Shown piece by piece: positions 7,914-17,600 of a DNA stretch of 52,565 nt (position 1 is the first letter of the stretch; every line of letters starts with the position of its first letter). A program made the translations under genes and the position numbers. The stretch comes from Thermoflexus sp. GTDB lineage: Bacteria; Chloroflexota; Anaerolineae; Thermoflexales; Thermoflexaceae. A model generated the notes under the pieces. The model did no database searches and had not been told where the DNA came from. It was given only the letters and a program-made list of their open reading frames with translations. The DNA lies in assembly GCF_034432235.1 (NCBI RefSeq), contig NZ_DAOUCJ010000106.1:1-52565 (forward strand), given 5' to 3'.

Positions 7914-10553
7914 ATGGGGAAGCTCACCGGTTCCCGGGATCTGAGGACCACATTGCTCCTCGCTTACGGCCTGCTCATCGGGTGGATGCTGGCCATGGGC
8001 TTCTCCTTTAATTTGTGGAGCACAGATCGGCTGCTTCAGGATGTGGAATCCTCGAACCGGGCCCTGGCCCATGCGATCGGGCTGGAAACCGAAGCCTGGC
8101 TCCAGGATGCGATGCAGGCGGTGGAGACCCTGGCTCATATGGAAGCGGTGCGCCGGCATGACCTGCAGGCCCTCCCCGCCATTTTTATGCCGGCTTTCGC
8201 TGCCCGCCCGGATGCCCTGATGGTCTTCCTCCTGGATCGCCATGGGGTGATGCGCTATCACTATCCGGAGGGTCCCGGCAGCACCGTGGGCTGGGATTTC
8301 AGCTTCTGGAACTATTTCCAGGCCGCCGCTCAGGCGGATGGCCCGGTGCTCTCCAAGGGATGGCTTTCCCCCAAGACCGGGAAACCCGTGGTGACCATCG
8401 CCATGCCGTTAAAGGATGAAGGGGGACATTTTAATGGGCTGGTGGCCATCAATCTCTCGCTGGAACGCTTGAGCGACGTGTTGAGGACGGTGGCCGGGGA
8501 GCATCTGGATCTCCGCCTGTATGACGCCACCGGCCAGCTCATTGCCGCCTCCGGTCCGCTCATCCCCCTCGATCCCACCTTCCGCCTGGCCCCGGAGGAA
8601 GCGATCCCGCCGCGCCTGTCTTCGGATCCGCAGGGGCGGACCTGGCTGGTGACCTCGCTGTTCCTCCCGCGGACGGGATGGCGCATCCTGGTGCGTCGCC
8701 CAGCCGATGAGGCGCTGGCCACCCTCTATATGTTCCAGCGGGCGATGCTCCTGCTGCTATTGCTGGTGCTGGTCAGCGGCTTGGGTTTCTGGCATCTCCT
8801 CACCCATCAGGCCCTGCACCCCCTGGGGGCGATCGCCCGCTTCAGCCGGGAGCTCGGCGAGCGGCCCGCATCCGCCAGCGCCTCCGCCATCCTCCGCCTG
8901 ACCGACCGGAGGGATCAGATCGGACACCTCGCCCGCTCGCTGCTCTGGATGCAAGGGGCGATCCAGCAGCGCCTGAATGAGCTCCGCACCCTTCTGGAGA
9001 CCGGCCGCACGGTCCTGGGATCCCTGGAGACCGAAGAGGTCATCGCCACGATCCTGGAGCAGGTGCAGCGGCTCCTCCAGGTTCGCACATGCGCCCTTTT
9101 CACCCTGGATGAGCGGACCGGCTACTACCGTGTGCGCGCGGTGCAGGGGTTGAGCCCGGATTACGCGCGAGGGCTCTCCTTCCATCCCGATGATCCCCGC
9201 TCTCCCACCATGCAGGCCATTCGCACCGGCCGTCCGGCCCAGATCGCTGACGTCGAGGTCGAGGGCTATCCGGAATTGCGGGAGCGGGCGCGGCGGGAAG
9301 GCTTCCGCGCCCTCCTCGCGGTGCCTTTGATGGCCCGCCACGCCCCCCCGGCCGCGCTGGTGATTTACCGACCGGATCCGCACCAATTCACGGAGGATGA
9401 GATATCGCTGGCCTGGAACTTCGCCAACCTGGCGGCTTTTGCTCTGGAGCACGCCGTCCTGTATGCCCGCAGCGATATGCTCCTCCAGCAACAAACCCGT
9501 CGCCTGGAGACATTGATCGAGCACCTCCACGATGGATTGATCATGGAAAGCCGGGATGGCGAGATCCTCTATATGAACCGGCGGGCCGCCTGGTGGTGCG
9601 GGCTGGAGGAGCCCTGCCCGCCGGGGTGCGCCTCCCGTGTCGCCTATGAGTCCCTGCTCCAGCGCTTCTCCCCTTCAGGAGATATCCCCTGCGTGCTGGA
9701 GAAAGCCACCGAGGGCGTCATCGAGGGGCTGTGGCGGGCGGGGAATACCACCCGCGATCTGCGGATCCAGAGCATCCGGATCCAGGGGGCGGGGGACGAA
9801 CCCCTCGGACGCATCCTGGTGTTCCAGGACATCACCTCGGAGCGAGAGCTGGACCGCGCCAAATCGGCGCTGCTCTCCGCGGTTTCCCATGAGCTCCGCA
9901 CCCCGCTGGCAGCCATCAAGGGTTATACCACGACCCTGCTGGCGGAAGATGTCGATTGGGATCCCGCCGCGCGCCGGGAGTTCCTCCAGGTCATCCTGGA
10001 GGAAACCGAGCGCCTGACCCGGCTGGTGAACAACCTGCTGGATCTCTCCCGGCTGGAGGCCGGGGCTCTGGTGCTCCAGCGACAGCCATACCCCCTGGAT
10101 GCCATCCTCGCCCGGGTGAAGCGGGATCTGCGTGGGGAAAGCCACCCCATCTCCATCCAGCTTCCTCCCGATCTGCCCCCCGTGGACGTGGATCCAGCGC
10201 GGATCGAGGTGGTGTTCCGCAACCTCCTGGATAACGCGATCCGCTATACCCCGCCCGGAACCCCCATCGTCGTCTCCGCCACAGTGGCCGATGGCATGGT
10301 GATCGTTCGGGTTCACGATGAAGGACCGGGGATCCCACCTGAACATCGGGAGCGGATCTTCGATCGCTTCTATCGGATCCCGGGCCATATCCGCACCTCC
10401 GGAGCTGGCCTGGGGCTGGCCATCTGCAAAGGGTTTGTGGAAGCTCACGGAGGTCGGATCTGGCTGGCCGAGGACGGCCCGGGCGCCACTTTCCTCTTTA
10501 CCCTCCCGATATGGGAGGATAAGGATGGCCGAGCGGATTCTGATCGTGGATGA
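7914..10553 (+). CDS. Membrane sensor histidine kinase (Cache-HAMP-GAF-PAS-HisKA-HATPase)
   Basis: 879 residues. A membrane helix at about 10-33, an extracytoplasmic Cache-type sensor at about 45-270, a second helix at about 275-295, HAMP to about 350, GAF at about 360-520, PAS at about 535-640, then the kinase core. The phosphorylated His is H659 in SAVSHELRTPL. The ATPase part shows NLLDNAIRYTPPG (N box), DEGPGIP (G1), FDRFYR (F box) and GAGLGLAI (G2). GGGGGAGG lies about 6 nt upstream of the ATG. The next gene, an OmpR-type regulator, starts 29 nt inside this one, so the two form a coupled two-component pair. The signal sensed is unknown; Cache domains often bind small acids or amino acids. 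Confidence 0.93.
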   Translation: MGKLTGSRDLRTTLLLAYGLLIGWMLAMGFSFNLWSTDRLLQDVESSNRALAHAIGLETEAWLQDAMQAVETLAHMEAVRRHDLQALPAIFMPAFAARPDALMVFLLDRHGVMRYHYPEGPGSTVGWDFSFWNYFQAAAQADGPVLSKGWLSPKTGKPVVTIAMPLKDEGGHFNGLVAINLSLERLSDVLRTVAGEHLDLRLYDATGQLIAASGPLIPLDPTFRLAPEEAIPPRLSSDPQGRTWLVTSLFLPRTGWRILVRRPADEALATLYMFQRAMLLLLLLVLVSGLGFWHLLTHQALHPLGAIARFSRELGERPASASASAILRLTDRRDQIGHLARSLLWMQGAIQQRLNELRTLLETGRTVLGSLETEEVIATILEQVQRLLQVRTCALFTLDERTGYYRVRAVQGLSPDYARGLSFHPDDPRSPTMQAIRTGRPAQIADVEVEGYPELRERARREGFRALLAVPLMARHAPPAALVIYRPDPHQFTEDEISLAWNFANLAAFALEHAVLYARSDMLLQQQTRRLETLIEHLHDGLIMESRDGEILYMNRRAAWWCGLEEPCPPGCASRVAYESLLQRFSPSGDIPCVLEKATEGVIEGLWRAGNTTRDLRIQSIRIQGAGDEPLGRILVFQDITSERELDRAKSALLSAVSHELRTPLAAIKGYTTTLLAEDVDWDPAARREFLQVILEETERLTRLVNNLLDLSRLEAGALVLQRQPYPLDAILARVKRDLRGESHPISIQLPPDLPPVDVDPARIEVVFRNLLDNAIRYTPPGTPIVVSATVADGMVIVRVHDEGPGIPPEHRERIFDRFYRIPGHIRTSGAGLGLAICKGFVEAHGGRIWLAEDGPGATFLFTLPIWEDKDGRADSDRG

Positions 10554-11208
10554 TGAGGAACCCCTGCGGCGGTTTATCGGGCGCAACCTGGCCGCGCGGG
10601 GATATGAAGTGCTGACCGCACAGGATGGCTGGGAGGCCCTGCGGCTGTTCGAGCAGAGCGCCCCCGATCTCATCATCCTGGATATCCTGATGCCGGGTCT
10701 CAACGGCCTGGAAGTATTGAAGCGAATCCGCCAGGTCTCCCTGGTCCCCATCCTCGTGCTCACCGCCCTGGACCAGGAGGCCGACAAAATCACCGCTCTG
10801 GATCTGGGGGCGGATGATTACCTGACCAAACCCTTCGGGGTGGGGGAACTGCTGGCCCGGGTGCGGGCCGCGTTGCGCCGGGTGCGGTGGAGCGAGGGGG
10901 CCGGAGGGACCGGGATGTTGCGGATCGGCGATCTGGAACTGGACTCCGATCAGCGGCGGGCATGGCATCGGGGGGAAATCCTTCGCCTGACCGGGAAAGA
11001 ATTCGACCTGCTCTACCTTCTCGCCCGCCACGCCGGCCGGAATCTCTCCCACCGGTTCCTCCTGCAACGCGTCTGGGGGCCCGAATATCAGGACGAGGTG
11101 GAATACCTCCGGGTCTACATCGGGCGTCTGCGGCGCAAACTGGAGGAGACCGAGGATCATCGCCATCTGTTCACCGAACCCGGATTTGGTTATCGCCTGG
11201 AGGCGTAA
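10525..11208 (+). CDS. OmpR/PhoB-family response regulator
   Basis: 227 residues. A receiver domain (about 1-118) has acidic pocket D9/D10, phosphoacceptor D53 in LIILDILMPG, a switch Thr in VLTALD and the conserved Lys in LTKPF. A winged-helix DNA-binding domain (about 130-225) shows LTGKEFDLLYLLARH and VYIGRLRRKLE. ATG 10525 is chosen because it opens the receiver fold and follows GGGAGGA; the frame upstream of it lies inside the kinase gene and is a shadow. The 29-nt overlap with the kinase indicates that the kinase is its partner. Target genes are unknown. Confidence 0.93.
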   Translation: MAERILIVDDEEPLRRFIGRNLAARGYEVLTAQDGWEALRLFEQSAPDLIILDILMPGLNGLEVLKRIRQVSLVPILVLTALDQEADKITALDLGADDYLTKPFGVGELLARVRAALRRVRWSEGAGGTGMLRIGDLELDSDQRRAWHRGEILRLTGKEFDLLYLLARHAGRNLSHRFLLQRVWGPEYQDEVEYLRVYIGRLRRKLEETEDHRHLFTEPGFGYRLEA

Positions 11209-11334
11209 TCCGATCGCTGAGCCAGCGACGCAAGTCCGAATAAAATTAAAGGGAAGGAAGGGGTATCCGGCCTTCCCCATTCGAGACCAACGGCCCGGTT
11301 CCGAACGCCATCCTCAAGGGCTGAGGAGGATGCT

Positions 11335-11907
11335 ATGCCGGTGGCCAGCGAGCTTCGCCCTGGGATGACGATTCAGCTGGAGGGAACGCTATTCCGGGTG
11401 ATCGATGCGGTGTATCACTCCGGAACCGCCCAGCAGAAGGGGGTTGTGCACGCCAGGCTGCGCAACCTGCGCACCGGGGTCGTAACGGATCGACGCTTCC
11501 GGCCAGAGGAGCGTGTGGAGGAGGTCTCCCTGGAGCGCCGGATGATGGAATATCTTTACAATGATGGCGAGATGTTCTATTTCATGGACCCCGAAACCTA
11601 CGATCAGATCCCCATCCCGGCCGCGATGATCGGGGATCTGGAGATCTTCCTCCAGCCCAACCAGCGGATCCCGGTGGAATTCCACGAAGGGCAACCCGTT
11701 GCGGTGGCCTTCCCGGAAACGGTGGATCTCCGCGTGGTCCACACTTCCCAACCCCTGCGCGAGCGCGAGAGCCACGTTTACAAGCCGGCCATCCTGGAGA
11801 ACGGGCTCGAAGTGCTGGTCCCCCAGTTCATCGCCGAGGGGGACATCGTGCGGATCAATGTCTACACCCGGGCGTATGTGGATCGGGTGGGGAAGCGGAG
11901 CAGTTAA
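11335..11907 (+). CDS. efp: Elongation factor P with an unusual tip loop
   Basis: 190 residues covering the three EF-P domains (KOW-like N domain, OB, C-terminal OB). EF-P enters the ribosomal E site and relieves stalling at consecutive prolines. The loop that normally reads PGKG, with the modified Lys34, reads SGTAQQKG here; by ungapped alignment Gln33 takes the Lys34 place and K35 lies two residues on. The remainder (YLYNDGEMFYFMD, VEFHEGQPVAVAFPE) is standard. GGAGG is close to the ATG, and the segment 11309-11332 can fold (CATCCTC/GAGGATG), partly covering the ribosome site. No epmA, epmB or ymfI-like modification gene is in the window. Confidence 0.92.
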   Translation: MPVASELRPGMTIQLEGTLFRVIDAVYHSGTAQQKGVVHARLRNLRTGVVTDRRFRPEERVEEVSLERRMMEYLYNDGEMFYFMDPETYDQIPIPAAMIGDLEIFLQPNQRIPVEFHEGQPVAVAFPETVDLRVVHTSQPLRERESHVYKPAILENGLEVLVPQFIAEGDIVRINVYTRAYVDRVGKRSS

Positions 11908-11953
11908 TGCGACAGCCGCCGCAGCTGCAACCGAAGAGGCCATCCGGGAGGTC

Positions 11954-11967
11954 GCCGCTAAAGCGGC
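11954..11967. repeat. Perfect 14-bp palindrome GCCGCTAAAGCGGC
   Basis: It lies about 47 bp after efp, in the 326-bp gap before the metalloprotease gene. A related block with the same TAAAG centre (GCCGTAAAGCGGCA) occurs at 2755-2768 and 14631-14644, so it may belong to a dispersed palindromic family. No U-run follows, so it is not a typical terminator. Confidence 0.45.
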
Positions 11968-12069
11968 TCCTGCAGGCCGCGATGGACAACCCTCTCCCAC
12001 AGGAGAGGCATTCGCCCCGACGCTTCCGCCTCGACCGATATCACCGCTTGCGCCCCGTGGAGAGGGATA

Positions 12070-12199
12070 CGCCGATGGAAATCGGCCTCGCAAGGCGCTC
12101 CGCGCCGGGCGTCGGCCTGCGCCGATGCGAGGATGCTTTCTGGCCGGCGCAGGCCGGCCGTTGGCCGAAGGCCTATCCCGGTCGAATTCATTCGACGCC
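12070..12199 (-). repeat. Multi-hairpin dispersed repeat, copy A3
   Basis: A 130-bp unit in the gap between efp and the metalloprotease gene, on the opposite strand to copies A1 and A2. Its left end (GTCGAATGAATTCGAC) and right end (GCCGATTTCCATCGGC) match the other copies. Where A1 and A2 have GGGCGC/GCGCCC, this copy has CGGCGC/GCGCC, so a changed stem base does not break the hairpin core. Confidence 0.75.
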
Positions 12200-12233
12200 T
12201 CTCACGCTTCAGGAAAACCCACGGCGTCGCTCG

Positions 12234-12623
12234 TTACTCCAGACCGAACCGGCTCAGGTCCTCCTCGTTCAGGCCGAAGTAGTGCCCCAGTTCATGAAGC
12301 AGTGTGCGTCGGAGCTCGGCCCGTAGCCGGAACGGATCATCGCCGAAGTCGGCTTCGAGGGGGCGACGGAAGATCCGGATCCGCGACGGCCAGGCGATGG
12401 GCGCCCGATCCCGCTCCGCCCATGGGGGGCCCTCGAACAGGCCATACAGGTTCTCCCCCGGCGGAAGGCTCAGGGCCCGCCGATGCTCCCGATCGGGCTC
12501 CTCCTCCAGCAGGATGACCAAGTTCTCTACCGCCTGCCGCAGATCCGGCGGCAGGTCCGCGAGGATCTCGGACCACACGCGCTCGACCAGCTCAGGGGTG
12601 ATCCGGAGCCGCCGTCGTCGCAT
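12234..12623 (-). CDS. Minimal zinc metalloprotease (DUF1025-type zincin)
   Basis: A 129-residue protein with the zincin signature HELGHYFGLNEEDL near the C-terminus, which supplies two His ligands, the catalytic Glu and a third acidic ligand. This matches the small metallopeptidase family of about 120-150 residues found in actinobacteria and Chloroflexota. The region RPLEADFGDDPFRLRAELRRTL before the helix is also family-like. The start is placed at ATG 12623 (MRRRRLRITPE), where similarity begins; the longer frame overlaps the preceding gene deeply. It overlaps the 3' end of the DtxR-type gene by 32 nt, so the two are likely co-transcribed. Substrate is unknown; no signal peptide, so it is cytoplasmic. 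Confidence 0.8.
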   Translation of the reverse strand: MRRRRLRITPELVERVWSEILADLPPDLRQAVENLVILLEEEPDREHRRALSLPPGENLYGLFEGPPWAERDRAPIAWPSRIRIFRRPLEADFGDDPFRLRAELRRTLLHELGHYFGLNEEDLSRFGLE

Positions 12624-13305
12624 CCGGCATCGTTTCCCGCGAGGATTCCAGGGGGGGCACCCGCACAAAGACCTGCTCGGCCAGGCGGCGCCGAATTCGA
12701 TGCTCCTGATCGCCCACCCGGATGCGCAGGCCAACGCCTGGCACCTGCTCTTCCACGATCACCTGAGCGCCCGGTCGCAAGCCCGCCCGGGCGGCTTGCC
12801 GCAAGGTCGAGGCTTCGTCGATCACCCGCAGCACCTCACAGGCCACCCCCAGAGGGACCTCGCTCAGCCGCCGGGCGGCCGGGAGCGGGATCTCCCCCGC
12901 TCGGGTGGGGATGGGATCCCCATGGGGATCATACGCGGGGTGGCCCAGCATCGTTGCAATCCGTTCCTCCAGGGCCTCGCTGATCGCATGCTCCAGGCGA
13001 TCCGCCTCCGCGTGGACCTCGTCCCAATCATAGCCCAGGGCTTCCATGAGGAAGAGCTCCAGCAGGCGATGATGCCGGATCACCTCCAGGGCGATCCGGC
13101 GGCCCGTTCGGGTGAGGGTCACTCCCCGGTAGGGGGCGTAGTGAACCAGGCGGAGCCTCGCCAGCTTCTTCAGCATCCCGGTCACCGACGGCGGTGCCAC
13201 ATGGAGATATTCCGCCAGCCGGGTGGTGGTGACCGTTCCCTCTCGCTCGGCGAGGATATAAATCGCTCGCAAATAATCTTCCATCGAAGCGCTCAGCCGG
13301 GGCAT
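12592..13305 (-). CDS. DtxR/MntR-family metal-dependent repressor
   Basis: 237 residues in the classic three-part arrangement: N-terminal winged helix (ASMEDYLRAIYILAE, then TTRLAEYLHVAPPSVTGML), a dimerisation and metal-binding domain (IRHHRLLELFLMEALGYDWDEVHAEADRLEH) and a C-terminal FeoA/SH3-like domain (about 150-215). The HxxxE and ExxH ligand pattern is the metal-sensor type; iron or manganese cannot be told apart here. ATG 13305. Upstream the minus strand offers only a weak -10 (TAAGAT, about 45 nt before the ATG). No metal transporter is adjacent; the downstream partner is the small metalloprotease. The last ~15 residues are a non-conserved tail. Confidence 0.9.
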   Translation of the reverse strand: MPRLSASMEDYLRAIYILAEREGTVTTTRLAEYLHVAPPSVTGMLKKLARLRLVHYAPYRGVTLTRTGRRIALEVIRHHRLLELFLMEALGYDWDEVHAEADRLEHAISEALEERIATMLGHPAYDPHGDPIPTRAGEIPLPAARRLSEVPLGVACEVLRVIDEASTLRQAARAGLRPGAQVIVEEQVPGVGLRIRVGDQEHRIRRRLAEQVFVRVPPLESSRETMPDATTAAPDHP

Positions 13306-13714
13306 GATCCCTGCGTCCCTTCCCGAACTCTTTGCTCCTCATCTTAACACAGAAACCCTTCCCGCGGAACATCATCCCGCCCCGCCTGCCCCCATCCTTT
13401 GCTGGAGGAAAGGGAACCGAGCAGCCAGCCGGTTCGATCGCTCCTTCCGGGGTCCCGGAGGCCAGGCGATGCAGGCCCTCTCGACCGGAGCTTATGCCCC
13501 AGGGAAGCGGGTTAAAGCCTTCATACACTTCCCGCGAATTTCCATTTCTTCTATACTGGAGTTAGAATAATCCACAAATTGGGGAGATCGCTGGGGGGCG
13601 GGGTTCCGAGAGGCTGGCGCGGCCTCTCACCCAAGCCGGAGTTTGGGAAACCGTGGGCCTGGTCTCCTCGGTTTCATATTTTGAACCGAGAGCGGGCGCA
13701 GGGAGGAGGGTTCG
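13306..13714. other. Divergent intergenic region between the DtxR-type gene and the receiver-GGDEF gene
   Basis: A 409-bp gap that should hold promoters in both directions. It contains an AT-rich patch (13540-13575), a hairpin GAGAGGC/GCCTCTC around 13608-13630, and a second hairpin CTCGGTT/AACCGAG around 13667-13690 just before the ribosome site of the plus-strand gene. I see no convincing gene and no good -35/-10 pair. Confidence 0.5.
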
Positions 13715-14611
13715 ATGAGCAAAGCACGGATTCTGGTGGTGGAGGACGATCCGGACATCGCCCGCATGCTCCAGCTGTATTTTGGCTCGCTGGGCTATGA
13801 GGTTCAGACGGCCGCGCGGGGGCAGGAAGCGCTGGAGAGAACCCGCCAGCAGCTTCCCCATCTGATCATCCTGGATATCGTGCTCCCCGATATCGATGGC
13901 TACGAGGTCTGCCGGAGGCTGCGCACCCACCTGCGCACCAGCCACATCCCCATCATTTTCCTGACCCAACGGGACGAGCGCAGTGACCGCATTGCTGGCC
14001 TGGAGCTGGGGGCGGATGATTACATCACGAAGCCCTTCGATATCGAGGAACTGCGCCTGAGGGTCCAGAACGCCATCCGGCGGGCGGAACGGGAGAGCCT
14101 CACCAACCCGGTCACCGGCCTGCCCAGCGGGCGCCTGATCGAGGATCAGCTGCGCGCCCTCCTCCGCCGCTCGGACTGGGGCCTGCTGTATATCGGGATC
14201 AACGGCCTGGATGCTTTCCAGGAAGTTTACGGATTCGTGGCCGGTGACGAGGTCCTGCGGTGGACGGCCATGCTGATCGGGGAGGTGGTGGACGAGCTGG
14301 GGACGCCGCAGGACTTCATCGGACATGTCGGGGGGGATGATTTCGTGGTGATCACGGAGGCCGGACGGGCGGAGGGCATCGCCCAGGAGCTCCGCCGTCG
14401 CTTCGCCGAAGGAGTCGGGACCCACTACGCCTTCCCCGACCGGGAACGAGGGTATCTGGTGCTCATCGATCGCGATGGGAATGAGAAGCGTGTCCCTCTG
14501 ATGAGCCTGGCCATCGGCATCGTCCGGGCCGGGGATTCGATCTTCAACGACATCCGGGAGCTCACGGAGGTCGCAGCGGAAGCCCGGCGGAAGGAGATCC
14601 TGCTGCTTTGA
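13715..14611 (+). CDS. Response regulator with a degenerate GGDEF domain
   Basis: 298 residues. The receiver (about 1-122) has D11/D12, phosphoacceptor D54 in LIILDIVLPD and Lys in ITKPF. The C-terminal domain (about 130-298) follows the diguanylate cyclase fold (NPVTGLPSGRLIEDQL), but the active-site motif reads GGDDF (206-210). The first metal-ligand segment, normally D-x-D-x-F, reads IGINGLDAF, so one key Asp is missing. No RxxD inhibitory site is seen. It is therefore probably a non-catalytic GGDEF that binds GTP, c-di-GMP or a protein. GGGAGGAGG lies upstream of the ATG. It precedes the giant hybrid kinase by 68 nt and is likely in the same operon. Confidence 0.85.
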   Translation: MSKARILVVEDDPDIARMLQLYFGSLGYEVQTAARGQEALERTRQQLPHLIILDIVLPDIDGYEVCRRLRTHLRTSHIPIIFLTQRDERSDRIAGLELGADDYITKPFDIEELRLRVQNAIRRAERESLTNPVTGLPSGRLIEDQLRALLRRSDWGLLYIGINGLDAFQEVYGFVAGDEVLRWTAMLIGEVVDELGTPQDFIGHVGGDDFVVITEAGRAEGIAQELRRRFAEGVGTHYAFPDRERGYLVLIDRDGNEKRVPLMSLAIGIVRAGDSIFNDIRELTEVAAEARRKEILLL

Positions 14612-14630
14612 AGGAAGATCTCCCCACCAT

Positions 14631-14644
14631 GCCGTAAAGCGGCA
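14631..14644. repeat. Short palindromic block GCCGTAAAGCGGCA
   Basis: Exact match to 2755-2768, with stem TGCCG/CGGCA in its surroundings. It lies between the receiver-GGDEF gene and the giant kinase. Possibly part of the same palindromic repeat family as the 28-bp elements. Confidence 0.4.
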
Positions 14645-14679
14645 CCGGAACGGCAAAGAGAAGCGGAGGGAAACCCGGG

Positions 14680-17600
14680 ATGGTCTGGCGCCAGCGCCTG
14701 CGTTGGCTTTTGAGACCGGCTCGCCCATCTTCCTCGAAACCGGCGACGCATAGGGAGGATGTTTCCTTCCTGGAGCGGTGGGCGGAACCGATGCTGTGGA
14801 TCGAGGCCGGGAGCGGCCGATTGCTTCTGAACGCCGCAGCGCGCGCCTGGCTGGGGGATCCCCCTCCCTTCTCCTGCCAGGATCTGGCGAGCCGTCTTCG
14901 CCCGCCGGGCGTGCTGGAACGATGGCTGCTGGGCTCCCGGGAGACGGCCACCATCGGCCAGCGAAGCGCGCAGGCCAGCGCCCTCCCCCTCACCCTGGAT
15001 GGGCATCCAGGCTTCCTGGTCGTCCTTCGGCCTGTTCCCGAGGGATCCAGATCCGCCCCGGAACCCCCCATCTACCCCCGGGAGCTGGCCCTGGTCACAG
15101 GGATCGCCCGTCTGCTCAGTGCCTCCCTGGATCTGGACTCCACGCTGGATGCCATCCTATTTGCGATCCGGCAGGTGATCCCCTATGAGCTGGCCGAGAT
15201 CAACCTGTGGGAGCCCGGAGACCGCCGGCTCTACACCCGGGCCCGCGGTGGGGATCCCCAGGCGGTGGCTCAGCTCGCGGAGCTGGGAGGGGTTTACCGG
15301 CCCGACGAGGGCCTCACCGGATGGCTGGCCACCTACCGGCGTCCCCTGCTGATCCACGATCTGCGCGACTTCACCGGCGCGCGCCCTCGCCTGAACCTCG
15401 AGCGCTTCCCCGCGCGCGCCTTTCTGGGCGTCCCTCTGCAAACCCGGGAAGAGTTCATCGGGACGCTGGAACTCGTTGCGTATCGCCCGGGGGCCTTCAC
15501 CGAAGAACATCTGCGCCTCCTGGAGGCGATCGCCGCCCAGGCGGCCATCGCCATCCACAACGTCCGGTTGTATGAAGCCACGCACCATTACGCCGAAGGG
15601 CTGAAGACCCTGTTCCGCATCGCGGCGATGAGCGCCGCCTCCCCATCCCTCGAAGATTTCCTCCGCCGATCCGTCGCCGAGCTCGCCGAGTGGTTCCGGG
15701 TGGAGCGGGTCGTGGTCCTGCTCTACGATTCGAAGCGTCAGGAGTTAACCCCCCACCCCGCCGGCGTCTACGGCCCCTGGCCGCCGGATGCCCTGGGGTT
15801 CCGCCTTCCGGTGCAGGACCCGGTGTTCGCGGAAAGCGTGTTCCGGAGCGGACGCCCCTTCCGCTCCAACCGGGCGTCAGAGGACCGCCGGGTGATCCCG
15901 CCGTATCGGGAGCTGATCGCCCGCTTCGGCGTCCGATCCGTCCTCTCCATCCCCCTGACGGCCCGGGAACAGCCCATCGGGGAGATCCACCTGATCAATC
16001 GGATCGAGGGCCGGTTCGCCCCGGATGATGAACGTCTGGGGATGGCGATGGGCGTCGTGCTGGGCACCACCCTCCATAACCTTCAGGTAATTGAACAGGC
16101 CCGGCGCCGCGCCGCCCGCCTGCGGGCCCTGGTGGAGATCGGCCAGCGGATCGCCGCAACGCTGGATCTGGATAGGATCTTTGAAACCATCCGGGAAGCG
16201 CTCGGGCGGATCCTGGATGCCCGGAATTTCTACGCCGCCCTCTATGATCCGGAGAACGATGAGGTCTCATTTGTGTTCTATGTGCATCAGGGACAACGGT
16301 TGCGGGAGCGGCCGAAGCGCCGGGGCGGCCATGGCCTGACCGAATATGTGATCCGAACCGGCCAGCCCCTTCTGCTGCGAGGCGATGTCGCCGGCCAGGC
16401 GCGGGCGCTGGGGATCGAGCCAGTGGGAACCCCCGCCCGGCTCTGGATGGGGGTTCCCATGCGGGTCGGCGACCGGGTGATCGGCATGCTGGCCATCCAG
16501 CATGAGACGGACGAGAACGCCTTCGACGAGGAGGACCTGGAGCTCCTTCAGGCCATCGCGCACCAGACGGCCATCGCCGTGGAGAACGCCCGGCTTTACG
16601 GAGAGATCCGCGAGCGCCTGGAGGCCCGGATCCACCAGCTGACCGCGCTGAACCGCATCGGCCAGGAGCTGAACGCGAATCTGGATCTCGATCACATCCT
16701 GAACCTGGTGCTGGACTCGGCCTTCCATGTCACAGGGGCGGATTACGGGGAGATCCTCCTTTACGATCCGACAAGCGATCTGCTGCGCCCCCGTCTGCTC
16801 CGCAACCTTTCCATGGAGCAACTGCAAGCCCGCGGGCTGGATCGCCAGCGACCCGGAGAAGGGCTGATCGGGCAGGCCTTCCAGAGCGGCCGCGTCGTGC
16901 TTGTCCCTGATGTCCGGCAGGACCCGCATTACATCGCCGGGACGCCGGATACCCTCTCCGAGGTGGCCGTGCCGATCTGGTATGGGACACTGGTGGTGGG
17001 GGTGCTGGATCTCCAGAGCCGGCGGCCCCATGGCTTCAGCGAGGAACAGATCGCCTTTCTGGAAGCCCTGGCCGCTCAGGCCGCCGTGGCCATCGGCAAC
17101 GCCATGCGTCTGCAGGAGGAGGCGCAGCGGAGCGAGCGCTACCGCCAGCGCATCGAGCTGATGCGCGGGATGCTGGAGGTGGGCCAGGCGCTGCGCTCCG
17201 AGCGGCCGCTGGAGAACGCCCTCGACGCCGTCGCCCACACCATTCAGGAGTCCCTGGGCTTCGAGCGGGTTCTGATCAGCCTGCTGGAAGGAGAGCCCCC
17301 CGTCCTCCGACGGGTGGCCCAGGCCGGGCTTCCCCTGCCGGTGTTCGAGCGGATGCGGCAGATCCCCCAGCCGTGGCGCAATATGCAGATCTTCCTGCGG
17401 GAGGAATTCCGACTCGGGGCCTGTTATTACATCCCATATGAGCGGCAACCCGAGAACCTGAGCGAGATCCTGGATACCTGGACGGCGACGCCGACGCGGG
17501 AGCCCCGGCCGGATCCCACCCGCTGGCATCCAGAGGACCTCCTGATTGTGCCCATTCACGGGACAGGCGGGCGCTTGCTGGGGATCATCTCTGTGGATGA

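Noticed and set aside
11907..12326. Open frames across the gap after efp, including an Ala-rich peptide
   Set aside because: The stretch consists of palindromes and repeat copy A3; no conserved protein features.
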